Positions 48,497 to 56,723 of a stretch of 64,000 nucleotides of DNA are shown in pieces (position 1 is the first letter of the stretch; each line of letters starts with the position of its first letter). The position numbers and the translations under genes were made by a program. Below the pieces are notes generated by a model. That model was not told where the DNA came from and did no database searches. It saw only the letters and a program-made list of their open reading frames with translations. The stretch is from Allohahella sp002354735 (GTDB lineage: Bacteria; Pseudomonadota; Gammaproteobacteria; Pseudomonadales; Oleiphilaceae), in the NCBI RefSeq assembly GCF_047946665.1, contig NZ_CP172312.1, forward strand, positions 2,852,001-2,916,000. Reading direction: 5' to 3'.

Positions 48497-49011
48497 ACTC
48501 TACCCTCGGTGTAAGAGCGTCATGCTCCGGGTTAAGAGATCCATGCTGTGGGACACTGACTACTCGAACAGAAAACGACCACCTCCAACATAAAAATTCC
48601 ATATTAATCAGCAAGATACGTTCCACATATTGCAATCCACACATTTATCAATCGTCTAATTGGATTAGGTCGACCACTCTATTCTTCGTTATGTAAAAAT
48701 CTTCGACGCCTCCTAGGCTGAGCTGAAACCATAACAGCCTGCCGCTCAGTCGCTGCCCACGAGCCATACAGGCGTTGTCGGCTACACCCACGCATGTTCT
48801 GCATCTGACTCAAGCTGATCTGGCGTGTAAAAACCCGCGACACCCTGGGGAAGGGTTTGTCCGGTATCTTCGAAAACAGACAGACCAATCACTCGTGAAA
48901 ATATATTTTCACAAAGATATTGACAGTCGCCTGCGTTTTGAAGAACTCTCTTCATAGCATCTGTATAAGGAAGAGCTCCGTGATTCCAGAACAGGCACTT
49001 TCGTTTCCGCG
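48497..49011. other. Divergent intergenic region, epsA-type gene to catabolic operon
   Basis: 515 nt with no well-supported gene over 60 residues. Contains a small inverted repeat CTAAT-TGG-ATTAG (48656-48668), the 18-bp palindrome at 48895-48912, a TTGACA (48920-48925) that could be a -35 box for the catabolic operon, and an 11-codon frame at 48980-49015 discussed in the findings. Frames on either strand in 48679-48957 show no ribosome binding site or family pattern. Confidence 0.55.
48895..48912. promoter_or_regulatory. 18-bp perfect palindrome upstream of the catabolic operon
   Basis: GTGAAAATATATTTTCAC is perfectly self-complementary and lies 99 nt upstream of the first gene of the TRAP/gamma-glutamylation operon, 8 nt before a TTGACA box. 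Typical size, symmetry and position for a dimeric repressor such as a GntR- or LacI-type protein; no regulator gene for it is adjacent. Confidence 0.55.
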
Positions 49012-49818
49012 ATGAGCATCCCGGCTGGTCGCATCGCGCCGCAGGTCATCAGGCCTGAAGCAGGCTCTCAGATCCTGCTGGTATGCGAACACGCCAGTAA
49101 CTTCATTCCCGATCAGTATCACGGTCTTGGTCTCAACGACGCCGTCCTGCAGAGCCATGTCGCCTGGGACCCGGGGGCGCTCGAGGTAGCCAGACACCTC
49201 AGTGAACTGCTCGATGCGAGACTGATCGCAAGTGCCGTGTCGCGTCTCGTCTATGACTGCAATCGTCCGCCCCACGCTCTGGACGCCATGCCTGCGCGCA
49301 GCGAGATTCATGACATTCCTGGCAATGCCAATCTCGGGGATGCTGAGCGGGCCAGTCGTGTAGCCAGTGTGTATAAGCCATTCAAGAAGCAGCTGAAGAC
49401 AACACTGCAGAGTATGTCGGGCACACCCATCATCATTACCATCCATAGCTTCACGCCGGTGTACAAGGGGCAGCAGCGTACGGTGGAGATCGGAATATTG
49501 CACGACCGTGATAGTCGTCTGGCTGATGCCCTGCTGCAGATCGCGCAGCAGAACTGCGAACGCATCGTTCGGCGCAATCAACCCTACGGGCCGAAAGATG
49601 GTGTAACGCATACCCTGAAAGCACATGCGCTGCCATCTCACTATCTGAACGTGATGATCGAGATCCGCAACGACCTCATCGCTACGCCACATGACCAGGA
49701 GGCCATGGCCCTGATGCTGTCAGGCTTGCTCACCGCCGCAATCAAGGTGGCGCAGGCCAGGCCGGTACTCGATGAAGAGTTCTCCGATGATGAGGACGAA
49801 CCCGAATGGGGCCAGTGA
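49012..49818 (+). CDS. N-formylglutamate amidohydrolase family protein
   Basis: 268 residues. QILLVCEHASNFIPDQYHGLGL and HVAWDPGALEVARHLSELLDARLIASAVSRLVYDCNRPP, in pieces, are the conserved opening of the FGase family (PF05013), with the metal-type H in IITIHSFTPV and GILHDRDSRLADAL, and a C-terminal IEIRND. The family hydrolyses N-formyl-glutamate in histidine breakdown, but no hut genes are here. In this operon, hydrolysis of a gamma-glutamyl or other N-acyl product is a reasonable alternative. The tail (EEFSDDEDEPEWGQ) is very acidic. Overlaps the TRAP small permease gene by 13 nt. Confidence 0.85.
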   Translation: MSIPAGRIAPQVIRPEAGSQILLVCEHASNFIPDQYHGLGLNDAVLQSHVAWDPGALEVARHLSELLDARLIASAVSRLVYDCNRPPHALDAMPARSEIHDIPGNANLGDAERASRVASVYKPFKKQLKTTLQSMSGTPIIITIHSFTPVYKGQQRTVEIGILHDRDSRLADALLQIAQQNCERIVRRNQPYGPKDGVTHTLKAHALPSHYLNVMIEIRNDLIATPHDQEAMALMLSGLLTAAIKVAQARPVLDEEFSDDEDEPEWGQ

Positions 49819-50312
49819 TCCGAGGCTATGTCCGCGTCGTCGACGCCGTAAACTACCGCATCGGCCGCATCATGATGTATGGCATATTCGTCATGGTCGG
49901 CATACTGCTCTGGTCATCGATTTCGAAGACTTTCTTCCTGCCCTCACTCTGGACGCTGGAAGCGGCGCAGTTTGCGATGGTTGCGTACTACATCATGGGC
50001 GGGCCCTACTCGCTGCAGCTAGGTTCGAACGTGCGGATGGATCTGTTCTACGGTGAGTGGTCGGCAAAGAAGAAAGCCTGGGTAGACGCCTTTACTGTCT
50101 TCGTCCTGGTTTTCTACCTCGGCGTGCTGCTCTACGGGGCTATCGAAAGCACCAGCTATTCACTCGAATACGGCGTTCGCAGCCGGACTGCCTGGCGGCC
50201 GTACATGTGGCCTATCAAGGTCGTCATGTGCATCGGCTTCTTCCTCATGCTGCTACAGGCCATCTCGGAGTTCTTCAAGGACATCGCGATCATCCGCGGA
50301 GAGACCCTCTAG
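49806..50312 (+). CDS. dctQ: TRAP transporter small permease (DctQ type)
   Basis: 168 residues, four hydrophobic segments (about 20-45, 55-75, 95-115, 135-155). The pattern LGSNVRMDLFYGEWSAKKKAWVD is the DctQ core between helices 2 and 3. Small membrane subunit of a tripartite ATP-independent periplasmic transporter. Overlaps the preceding gene and abuts the large permease (stop 50312, start 50313). Confidence 0.92.
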   Translation: MGPVIRGYVRVVDAVNYRIGRIMMYGIFVMVGILLWSSISKTFFLPSLWTLEAAQFAMVAYYIMGGPYSLQLGSNVRMDLFYGEWSAKKKAWVDAFTVFVLVFYLGVLLYGAIESTSYSLEYGVRSRTAWRPYMWPIKVVMCIGFFLMLLQAISEFFKDIAIIRGETL

Positions 50313-51635
50313 ATGTCGTATGACCTGATTGCCTTGTTCATGTTCTCCACGATGATGCTCATGCTGATGACCGGGCAGCGGGTCTTCGGCGCCATTGGAG
50401 GTGTCGCAGCGCTTGCGGCCCTGGCGCTCTGGGGCACCGGTGGTTCGGACATCCCTTTCGCAGCCTCGATGAAGCTGATGAACTGGTACCCGCTGTTGAC
50501 CCTGCCGATGTTCATCTTCATGGGCTACGTGCTGTCAGAGTCCAAGATTGCCGATGACCTGTACAGGATGTTTCACGTCTGGATGGGCCCTATGCCGGGC
50601 GGGCTGGCTATCGGCACAATCGCGCTGATGGTGCTGGTCTCGGCAATGAATGGCCTATCCGTGGCAGGAATGGCCATCGGTGCGACCATTGCCTTGCCTG
50701 AGCTACTCAAGCGGGGATACGACAAGCGAATGGTGACGGGCGTGGTCCAGGCAGGCTCCTCGCTGGGTATTCTCGTCCCACCCTCTGTCGTGCTGGTGCT
50801 CTACGCCATGATCGCCAGGCAGCCGGTGGGACAGCTGTGGCTGGCGGGCGTCCTGCCCGGCCTGATGATGGCGGCCATGTTCATCGCCTATATCTACATT
50901 CGCTGCCGGATACAACCCGAACTTGGCCCGCCACTGGCGGCTGAGGAACGTCAGGTCAGCACCCGCGAGAAGCTGCGCCTGCTGCGTGCAGGCTTGTTAC
51001 CGCTAGTCATCTTCGCTGTCATGATGGTGCCCTTCATCAACGGCTGGACCAGCCTCGTGGAAAGCTCTGCCATTGGGGCCATGGCCGCGTTCCTGGCTGC
51101 GATTCTGAAGGGACGAATGAACCGGGCGGTCTTCGAAGTCTCCGTTCGGCAGACACTCGGGATTTCCTGCATGTTCATGTGGATTATCCTGGCAGCCCTG
51201 GGATTCGGCGCAGTGTTCGACGGTCTCGGTGCGGTTCAGGCCATCGAAGGCCTGTTTACAGAGCAGTTAGGGCTGAATCCGTGGACCATCCTGATCCTGA
51301 TGCAATTGTCATTTCTCATCATGGGCACCTTCCTCGACGACACCGCAATGCTGGTTATCGTCGCGCCCCTGTATGTGCCGTTAGTCGATGCGCTTGGTTT
51401 CGATCTCATCTGGTACGGCATCCTCTACACGATCACCACGCAGGTGGCCTACATGACGCCACCCTTCGGCTATAACCTGTTCCTGATGCGGGCGATGGCG
51501 CCGCCAGAGATCTCACTGCGCGACATCTACAGCTCCATCCTGCCTTTCGTGCTTGTCATGATACTGGCGCTTGCGCTGATCATGGTCTTTCCGGACATCG
51601 CGATGTGGCTTCCGAATTACGTGTACGGCAAATAA
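50313..51635 (+). CDS. dctM: TRAP transporter large permease (DctM type)
   Basis: 440 residues with about 12 hydrophobic segments. YPLLTLPMFIFMGYVLSESKIADDLYRM, ALMVLVSAMNGLSVAGMAIGATIALPELLKRGYDKRMVTGVVQAGSSLGILVPPS and TTQVAYMTPPFGYNLFLMRAMAP, in pieces, are standard DctM motifs. It carries the substrate across the inner membrane driven by a sodium gradient. Together with 49806-50312 and 51674-52711 it forms a complete TRAP system. Confidence 0.94.
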   Translation: MSYDLIALFMFSTMMLMLMTGQRVFGAIGGVAALAALALWGTGGSDIPFAASMKLMNWYPLLTLPMFIFMGYVLSESKIADDLYRMFHVWMGPMPGGLAIGTIALMVLVSAMNGLSVAGMAIGATIALPELLKRGYDKRMVTGVVQAGSSLGILVPPSVVLVLYAMIARQPVGQLWLAGVLPGLMMAAMFIAYIYIRCRIQPELGPPLAAEERQVSTREKLRLLRAGLLPLVIFAVMMVPFINGWTSLVESSAIGAMAAFLAAILKGRMNRAVFEVSVRQTLGISCMFMWIILAALGFGAVFDGLGAVQAIEGLFTEQLGLNPWTILILMQLSFLIMGTFLDDTAMLVIVAPLYVPLVDALGFDLIWYGILYTITTQVAYMTPPFGYNLFLMRAMAPPEISLRDIYSSILPFVLVMILALALIMVFPDIAMWLPNYVYGK

Positions 51636-51673
51636 GACCTCGAAGGCAGAAAAACGGAAACCAGGAGAGCATC

Positions 51674-52711
51674 ATGACCACAAGACGTAAGTTCCTCGCA
51701 ACAGCCGGTATCGCTGGTGCAGCCGCGCTGGCGCCGCCAGCACTCTACGCCGCAAAGCCTAAGATTCGCTGGCGCATGCAGACTTACGCAGGTCCCGCAC
51801 TTGCTGAGCACGTTATCAAGCCCGCCATCGAAAGTTTCAACAAGATTGCCGGGGACGAGATGCAGATTGAACTGTATTTCGCAGACCAGCTGGTACCGAC
51901 GGGTGAACTGTTCCGGGCGTTGCAGAAGGGCACCATCGATGCTGTACAGTCCGACGACGACTCCATGGCCTCGCCGACGGAAGTGACGGTCTTCGGTGGC
52001 TACTTCCCCTTCGCCAGCCGTTATTCGTTGGATGTGCCGGTGCTGTTCAACCAGTACGGGCTGGCGGAAATATGGGAGAAGGAATATGCCAAAGTCGGCG
52101 TCAAGCACATCTCGGCCGGTGCATGGGACCCCTGTCACTTTGCCACCAAGAAGCCAATCAATTCGCTGGACGATCTCAAGGGCAAGCGCGTCTTCACATT
52201 CCCCACCGCTGGTCGCTTCATGAGCCAGTTCGGCGTGGTGCCGGTCTCCCTGCCCTGGGAGGATATCGAGGTCGCGGTTCAGACCGGCGAGCTCGACGGC
52301 ATTGCCTGGTCTGGGATCACGGAGGACTACACCGTCGGCTGGGCGGATGTGACCGACTACTTCCTCACCAATAACATTTCGGGTGCCTGGGCCGGCTCCT
52401 TCTTTGCCAACATGGATCGCTACAATGCGTTGCCGGAACACCTGAAAGAGCTCTTGAAAGTCACTCTCGACAGCTCGCATTATTACAGACAGTGGTGGTA
52501 CTGGGGTGGCGAAGCCGAGCTCCGCGTAAACGGTTCAAAAATGAAACTTACCACGATTCCTGATGAGGAGTGGGCCGAAGTCGAAAAAGCCGCGAAGGTA
52601 TTCTGGGACGAGATCGCCAAGGAGTCGGAAACCAAGGCCAAGGTCATCAAGATCTTCAAGGACTATGGTGAGCTGATGGAGAAGGCCGGACGGCCCTATC
52701 GCTATAGCTGA
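51674..52711 (+). CDS. dctP: TRAP transporter substrate-binding protein (DctP type)
   Basis: 345 residues from ATG 51674 (AGGAG 7 nt upstream). Twin-arginine-like signal MTTRRKFLATAGIAGAAALAP. Mature part is DctP/TakP-like: WRMQTYAGPALAEHVIKPAIESFN, ELYFADQLVPTGELFRALQKGTIDAVQ, DLKGKRVFTFPTAGRFMSQFGVVPVSLPWEDIEVAVQTGELDGIAWSG in pieces. The conserved Arg of carboxylate-binding DctP proteins (R in the DLKGKRVFT strand region) is present, and this branch often binds keto acids or amino-acid-like solutes. Exported folded by Tat to the periplasm, it delivers substrate to DctQM. Confidence 0.9.
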   Translation: MTTRRKFLATAGIAGAAALAPPALYAAKPKIRWRMQTYAGPALAEHVIKPAIESFNKIAGDEMQIELYFADQLVPTGELFRALQKGTIDAVQSDDDSMASPTEVTVFGGYFPFASRYSLDVPVLFNQYGLAEIWEKEYAKVGVKHISAGAWDPCHFATKKPINSLDDLKGKRVFTFPTAGRFMSQFGVVPVSLPWEDIEVAVQTGELDGIAWSGITEDYTVGWADVTDYFLTNNISGAWAGSFFANMDRYNALPEHLKELLKVTLDSSHYYRQWWYWGGEAELRVNGSKMKLTTIPDEEWAEVEKAAKVFWDEIAKESETKAKVIKIFKDYGELMEKAGRPYRYS

Positions 52712-52780
52712 AGGTTGTAGTTCGCTGAGCTGTCACCACTCGGCAGCCCGGCGATTTCTGATAATGAACACGGAGCCAAC

Positions 52781-54148
52781 ATGGCTGCAAATCTCTCATT
52801 CAAGGAACTCACCAAGCTGGTCGAGGATGGCTCGATCGACACCGTAGTCGCCGCCATTCCAGACATGCAGGGTCGACTCATGGGCAAGCGCTTCCAGGCA
52901 CAGTATTTCGTCGATACGGCCTGGGAGGAGAGCCACTGCTGCAAGTATCTGGTTGCCACCGATCTGGAAATGACGCCCGTCGAGAATTATAAGTCGACCA
53001 GTTGGTCATCCGGTCATGGTGACTACGTCATGAAACCCGACCTCTCCACCATGCGGCGGCTGCCTTGGCTCAAGGGCACCGCATTCGTCCTCTGCGATCT
53101 GCTCGATCACGCTACGCACAAGGACATTCCCCACTCGCCACGTGCCGTGCTGAAGAAGCAGCTTGCTCGCCTGGCCGAGCATGGTCTGACGATGACGACA
53201 GCCACGGAACTCGAGTTCTTCATTTTTCGTGAGTCCTTTGAACAGATGCAGGACCACAAGTATCACGATATGACGCCGGTGAGTCCCTACAACGAGGATT
53301 ACCACATATTCCAGACCACGCGTGAAGAGGGCGTTATGCAGCCGATCCGCAATGGTCTCTATGGCGCTGGTATTCGCGTCGAAAGCAGCAAAGGCGAGGC
53401 GGACCCAGGACAGGTAGAGCTGAATATTCATTACTCTGATGCCCTCGACATGGCTGACACCCATGTTCTGGTCAAGAACGCAGTGAAGGAAATCGCCTGG
53501 CAGAATGGCCGAAGTGTGACCTTCATGGCCAAGTGGCACCACAGCGCGGCAGGGTCGTCAGGCCACATTCATCAGTCGCTGTGTGACAAAAAGGGCAAGT
53601 CCGTCTTCTTCGATCCCAAGGCAAAGCACGGCATGTCGAAGCTCATGCAACAGGCTCTAGCGGGCATGCTGAAGCACGTGGATGAAACGACGTTTTTTCT
53701 CGCCCCTTATGTGAACTCCTACAAACGTTTTGCAGCAGGTACATTCGCGCCAACAAGCGCGGTCTGGTCAGTCGACAACAGGACCGCCGGTTATCGGGTG
53801 GTTTCACCGGGCACCGATGCCGTGCGTGTAGAGTGCCGTATTGGTGGCGCGGATATGAACCCCTACCTTGCATTGGCTGCGCAAATCGCTTCCATGCTCG
53901 CAGGTATCGACGGCAAGCTGAAGCTTGAACCGGAGTTCAGCGGCAATGCCTACGGTGCTGAAGAGACACGACGGATACCGAAGAACCTGAGAGCAGCAAC
54001 GGCAGCACTACGCGGTTCGACGATGCTGCGCGAAGCCATGGGCGACGACGTGATCGACCACTACGTCCGCTCGGCCGAGTGGGAACAGGAAGACTTCGAT
54101 CGCGTGGTCACCGACTACGAAGTGCGCCGTGGCTTCGAGCGCGCCTGA
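52781..54148 (+). CDS. Glutamine synthetase family gamma-glutamyl-amine ligase
   Basis: 455 residues from ATG 52781 with GGAG 6 nt upstream. GS fold: IPDMQGRLMGKRF (beta-grasp), TTATELEFFIF (first metal Glu), EADPGQVELNIHYSDALDMADTHV, FMAKWHHSAAGSSGHIHQSL (metal His and ATP site), NSYKRFAAGTFAPTSAVWSVDNRT and VECRIGGADMNPYLALAAQIA. The N-terminal and catalytic loops resemble PuuA/GlnA3/GlnA4-type enzymes that gamma-glutamylate polyamines or ethanolamine rather than ammonia-fixing GlnA. The tyrosine adenylylation loop of GlnA is not seen. It would glutamylate the compound brought in by the TRAP system. Confidence 0.85.
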   Translation: MAANLSFKELTKLVEDGSIDTVVAAIPDMQGRLMGKRFQAQYFVDTAWEESHCCKYLVATDLEMTPVENYKSTSWSSGHGDYVMKPDLSTMRRLPWLKGTAFVLCDLLDHATHKDIPHSPRAVLKKQLARLAEHGLTMTTATELEFFIFRESFEQMQDHKYHDMTPVSPYNEDYHIFQTTREEGVMQPIRNGLYGAGIRVESSKGEADPGQVELNIHYSDALDMADTHVLVKNAVKEIAWQNGRSVTFMAKWHHSAAGSSGHIHQSLCDKKGKSVFFDPKAKHGMSKLMQQALAGMLKHVDETTFFLAPYVNSYKRFAAGTFAPTSAVWSVDNRTAGYRVVSPGTDAVRVECRIGGADMNPYLALAAQIASMLAGIDGKLKLEPEFSGNAYGAEETRRIPKNLRAATAALRGSTMLREAMGDDVIDHYVRSAEWEQEDFDRVVTDYEVRRGFERA

Positions 54149-54191
54149 GCATCAAGTTACACACGCAAGGCATACAAGAGAAGGCAGCGAA

Positions 54192-55571
54192 ATGACACAG
54201 ATGATTCGATGCATTTCACCGGTCAACGGTGAAGTTTATGCACAGCGCCCTGCCCTGAGCATCTCAGAGGCGGGCGACGCCGTTGCGCGCGCGACTGTGG
54301 CTCAACTTGGCTGGAGCCAACGTCCTCTGGATGAGCGGGTCAAGCTGGTAAAAGCTGGTGTGGAAAAGCTCGGCGAGATGAACAAGGAGATCGTCGAGCA
54401 GCTGGCCTGGCAGATGGGCAGGCCGGTGCGCTACGGTGGTGAATTCGGCGGTGTGAAAGAGCGTGCGTTCTATATGGCTGATATCGCAGCCGACGCACTC
54501 GCGCCTATAAACATCGAGAACACTGCCAGAAGCCGCCGTTATATCAAACGGGTACCGCACGGGGTCGTGCTCGTGGTGGCACCCTGGAACTATCCCTACC
54601 TCACCGCGATCAATACAGTGGCGCCTGCGCTTATAGCAGGTAACGCCGTACTACTGAAGACGGCGTCGCAGACCCTGCTGGCTGGTGAGCATCTGGTGCA
54701 GGCTTTCACCGAAGCCGGTATACCTGCCGACCTGTTCCAGAACGTTTTTCTTACACACGAGACGACTTCACAACTCATCGCCGCGCGCAGCTTCGACTTC
54801 GTCAACTTTACCGGCTCAGTGAGTGGCGGAGAAGCCATGGAGCAGGCGGCAGCGGGCACCTTCACCGGGCTCGGCCTTGAGCTGGGTGGGAAGGACCCGG
54901 CCTACGTGATGGAGGATGCCGACCTGGACAAGGCTGTCGACACTCTCATCGATGGCGCAATGTTCAACTCCGGTCAATGCTGCTGCGGCATAGAGCGTAT
55001 CTATGTGGTGGCCAGTCTGTTCGATCGTTTCATCGAGAAGGCAGTGGGCATTGTCAGTAATTATAAGTTGGGCGATCCGTTGGAGCAGGAGACTACACTC
55101 GGCCCGATGGCGCACGTGCGCTTCGCGGATCTCGTGCGTGAGCAGACTGCTGAAGCGGTGAAGGCCGGTGCCAAGGCGCTCATCGATCCGGCGCTATTTC
55201 CCAACCAGCGTGATGCCTACCTCATGCCCCAGATCCTGATCGATGTCGACCACAGCATGCGGGTCATGCGTGAAGAGTCCTTTGGTCCAGTCGTCGGCAT
55301 TATGAAAGTCCAGGATGATGCCGAAGCAATCGCTTTGATGAATGACAGCGACTATGGCCTGACCGCCTCACTGTGGACCAGGGATTTTGAACGTGCCGAA
55401 CGCATTGCCGATCAGATCGAAACCGGCACGGTGTACTTGAACCGCTGCGACTATCTCGACCCCGCGCTGTGCTGGACGGGCTGCAAGGACACAGGGCGTG
55501 GGGGTGGCCTGTCCTCAATTGGCTATCACAATCTGACCCGCCCCAAATCCTATTACATGCGGAGCCTCTGA
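54192..55571 (+). CDS. NAD(P)-dependent aldehyde dehydrogenase
   Basis: 459 residues from ATG 54192 (AAGGCAG upstream). VVLVVAPWNYPYLTAINTVAPALIAGNAVLLKTASQT, in pieces, is the cofactor-side region; FVNFTGSVSGGEAM the nucleotide loop; LGLELGGKDPAYVMEDADL carries the general-base Glu; NSGQCCCGIERIYV holds the catalytic Cys; EESFGPVVGIMKV follows. The CCC triplet at the active site is unusual, since most relatives have a single or double Cys. Sits between the GS-like ligase and the alcohol dehydrogenase, so it probably oxidises the aldehyde made by the latter. Confidence 0.92.
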   Translation: MTQMIRCISPVNGEVYAQRPALSISEAGDAVARATVAQLGWSQRPLDERVKLVKAGVEKLGEMNKEIVEQLAWQMGRPVRYGGEFGGVKERAFYMADIAADALAPINIENTARSRRYIKRVPHGVVLVVAPWNYPYLTAINTVAPALIAGNAVLLKTASQTLLAGEHLVQAFTEAGIPADLFQNVFLTHETTSQLIAARSFDFVNFTGSVSGGEAMEQAAAGTFTGLGLELGGKDPAYVMEDADLDKAVDTLIDGAMFNSGQCCCGIERIYVVASLFDRFIEKAVGIVSNYKLGDPLEQETTLGPMAHVRFADLVREQTAEAVKAGAKALIDPALFPNQRDAYLMPQILIDVDHSMRVMREESFGPVVGIMKVQDDAEAIALMNDSDYGLTASLWTRDFERAERIADQIETGTVYLNRCDYLDPALCWTGCKDTGRGGGLSSIGYHNLTRPKSYYMRSL

Positions 55572-55573
55572 AG

Positions 55574-56719
55574 ATGACACTCACAGCGAACTGGTCCTAT
55601 CCGACGGCGATACGTTTCGGTGCGGGTCGTATCTCGGAGCTCCCCGACTGCTGCAAGGCACTCGGAATCAGCAAGCCGCTGCTGGTGACAGACAGGGGCC
55701 TGGCGAACTTCCCGATTACACAGTCGACCCTCGATCTGCTCGAGAAGGCTGGTCTTGGACGAGCGATCTATTCCGAGGTCGATCCTAATCCTGATGAACG
55801 CAATATGGCAGCTGGCGTTCAGATCTATCGTGAAGGCCGACATGACGGCGTGATCGCGTTCGGTGGCGGCTCCGGTCTTGACCTGGGCAAGCTCATCGCA
55901 TTCATGGTTGGTCAGGACAGGCCAGTATGGGATTTCGAAGATATCGGTGACTGGTGGACGCGGGCCAAAACCGAGAACATCGCCCCGATCATTGCCGTGC
56001 CGACGACCGCGGGAACGGGTTCGGAAGTGGGTCGCGCCAGCGTCATTATCAATAGCCAGACCCACGTCAAGAAGATCATCTTCCATCCAAAATTCCTGCC
56101 TTCAATCGTCATTTCTGATCCTGAACTGACTGTCGGTATGCCACCGGTAATCACCGCGGGCACCGGTATGGATGCCTTCATCCATTGCTTCGAAGCCTAC
56201 TGCTCGCCATTCTTCCATCCAATGAGTGCGGGCATTGCGCTGGAGGGCATGCGCATCGTGAAGACCTACCTGCCACGTGCATACGCCGACGGGACTGATA
56301 TCGAAGCCCGCGGGCAAATGATGGCGGCGGCAGCCATGGGCGCAGTGGCGTTTCAGAAAGGCCTCGGCGCCTGCCACGCACTGTCGCATTCGGTAGGCGC
56401 GATTTACCACACCCATCACGGTATGACCAATGCCGTCGTGCTGCCTGCTGTCATACAGATGAACCGTGCGGCGATCAAGGACAAAGTCTGCGATATCGCA
56501 CGGTATCTGGATATCAAGGGTGGTTTTGATGGTTTTGTGGATTATGTGAACGAGCTGCGGGTACGATTGAATATCCCACAAACACTGGGCGAACTGGGAG
56601 TAGCTGACGATCGCATAGACGACATGGTGGCCATGGCGCTGGAAGATCCGAGTGCCGGCGGCAATCCAGTCGTGATGACGGCGGACAATACCAAGGCACT
56701 GTTGAAGGCCTGCTTTTAA
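55574..56719 (+). CDS. Iron-type alcohol dehydrogenase
   Basis: 381 residues from ATG 55574, 2 nt after the preceding stop. Group III (Fe-ADH) features: IAFGGGSGLDLGKLIAFM, PTTAGTGSEVGRASVI, GTGMDAFIHCFEAYCSPFFHPMS and GACHALSHSVGAIYHTHHGMTNAVVLP, in pieces; the His/Asp metal ligands are all visible. It oxidises an alcohol to an aldehyde with NAD. Placed after ALDH, the pair would convert an alcohol to a carboxylate, fitting an amino-alcohol substrate carried as its gamma-glutamyl amide. End lies 4 nt from the convergent outer-membrane-like gene. Confidence 0.92.
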   Translation: MTLTANWSYPTAIRFGAGRISELPDCCKALGISKPLLVTDRGLANFPITQSTLDLLEKAGLGRAIYSEVDPNPDERNMAAGVQIYREGRHDGVIAFGGGSGLDLGKLIAFMVGQDRPVWDFEDIGDWWTRAKTENIAPIIAVPTTAGTGSEVGRASVIINSQTHVKKIIFHPKFLPSIVISDPELTVGMPPVITAGTGMDAFIHCFEAYCSPFFHPMSAGIALEGMRIVKTYLPRAYADGTDIEARGQMMAAAAMGAVAFQKGLGACHALSHSVGAIYHTHHGMTNAVVLPAVIQMNRAAIKDKVCDIARYLDIKGGFDGFVDYVNELRVRLNIPQTLGELGVADDRIDDMVAMALEDPSAGGNPVVMTADNTKALLKACF

Positions 56720-56723
56720 TACT

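Noticed and set aside
48679..48957. Small ORFs on both strands upstream of the catabolic operon
   Set aside because: No ribosome binding site, no motif, and the region has promoter-like features.
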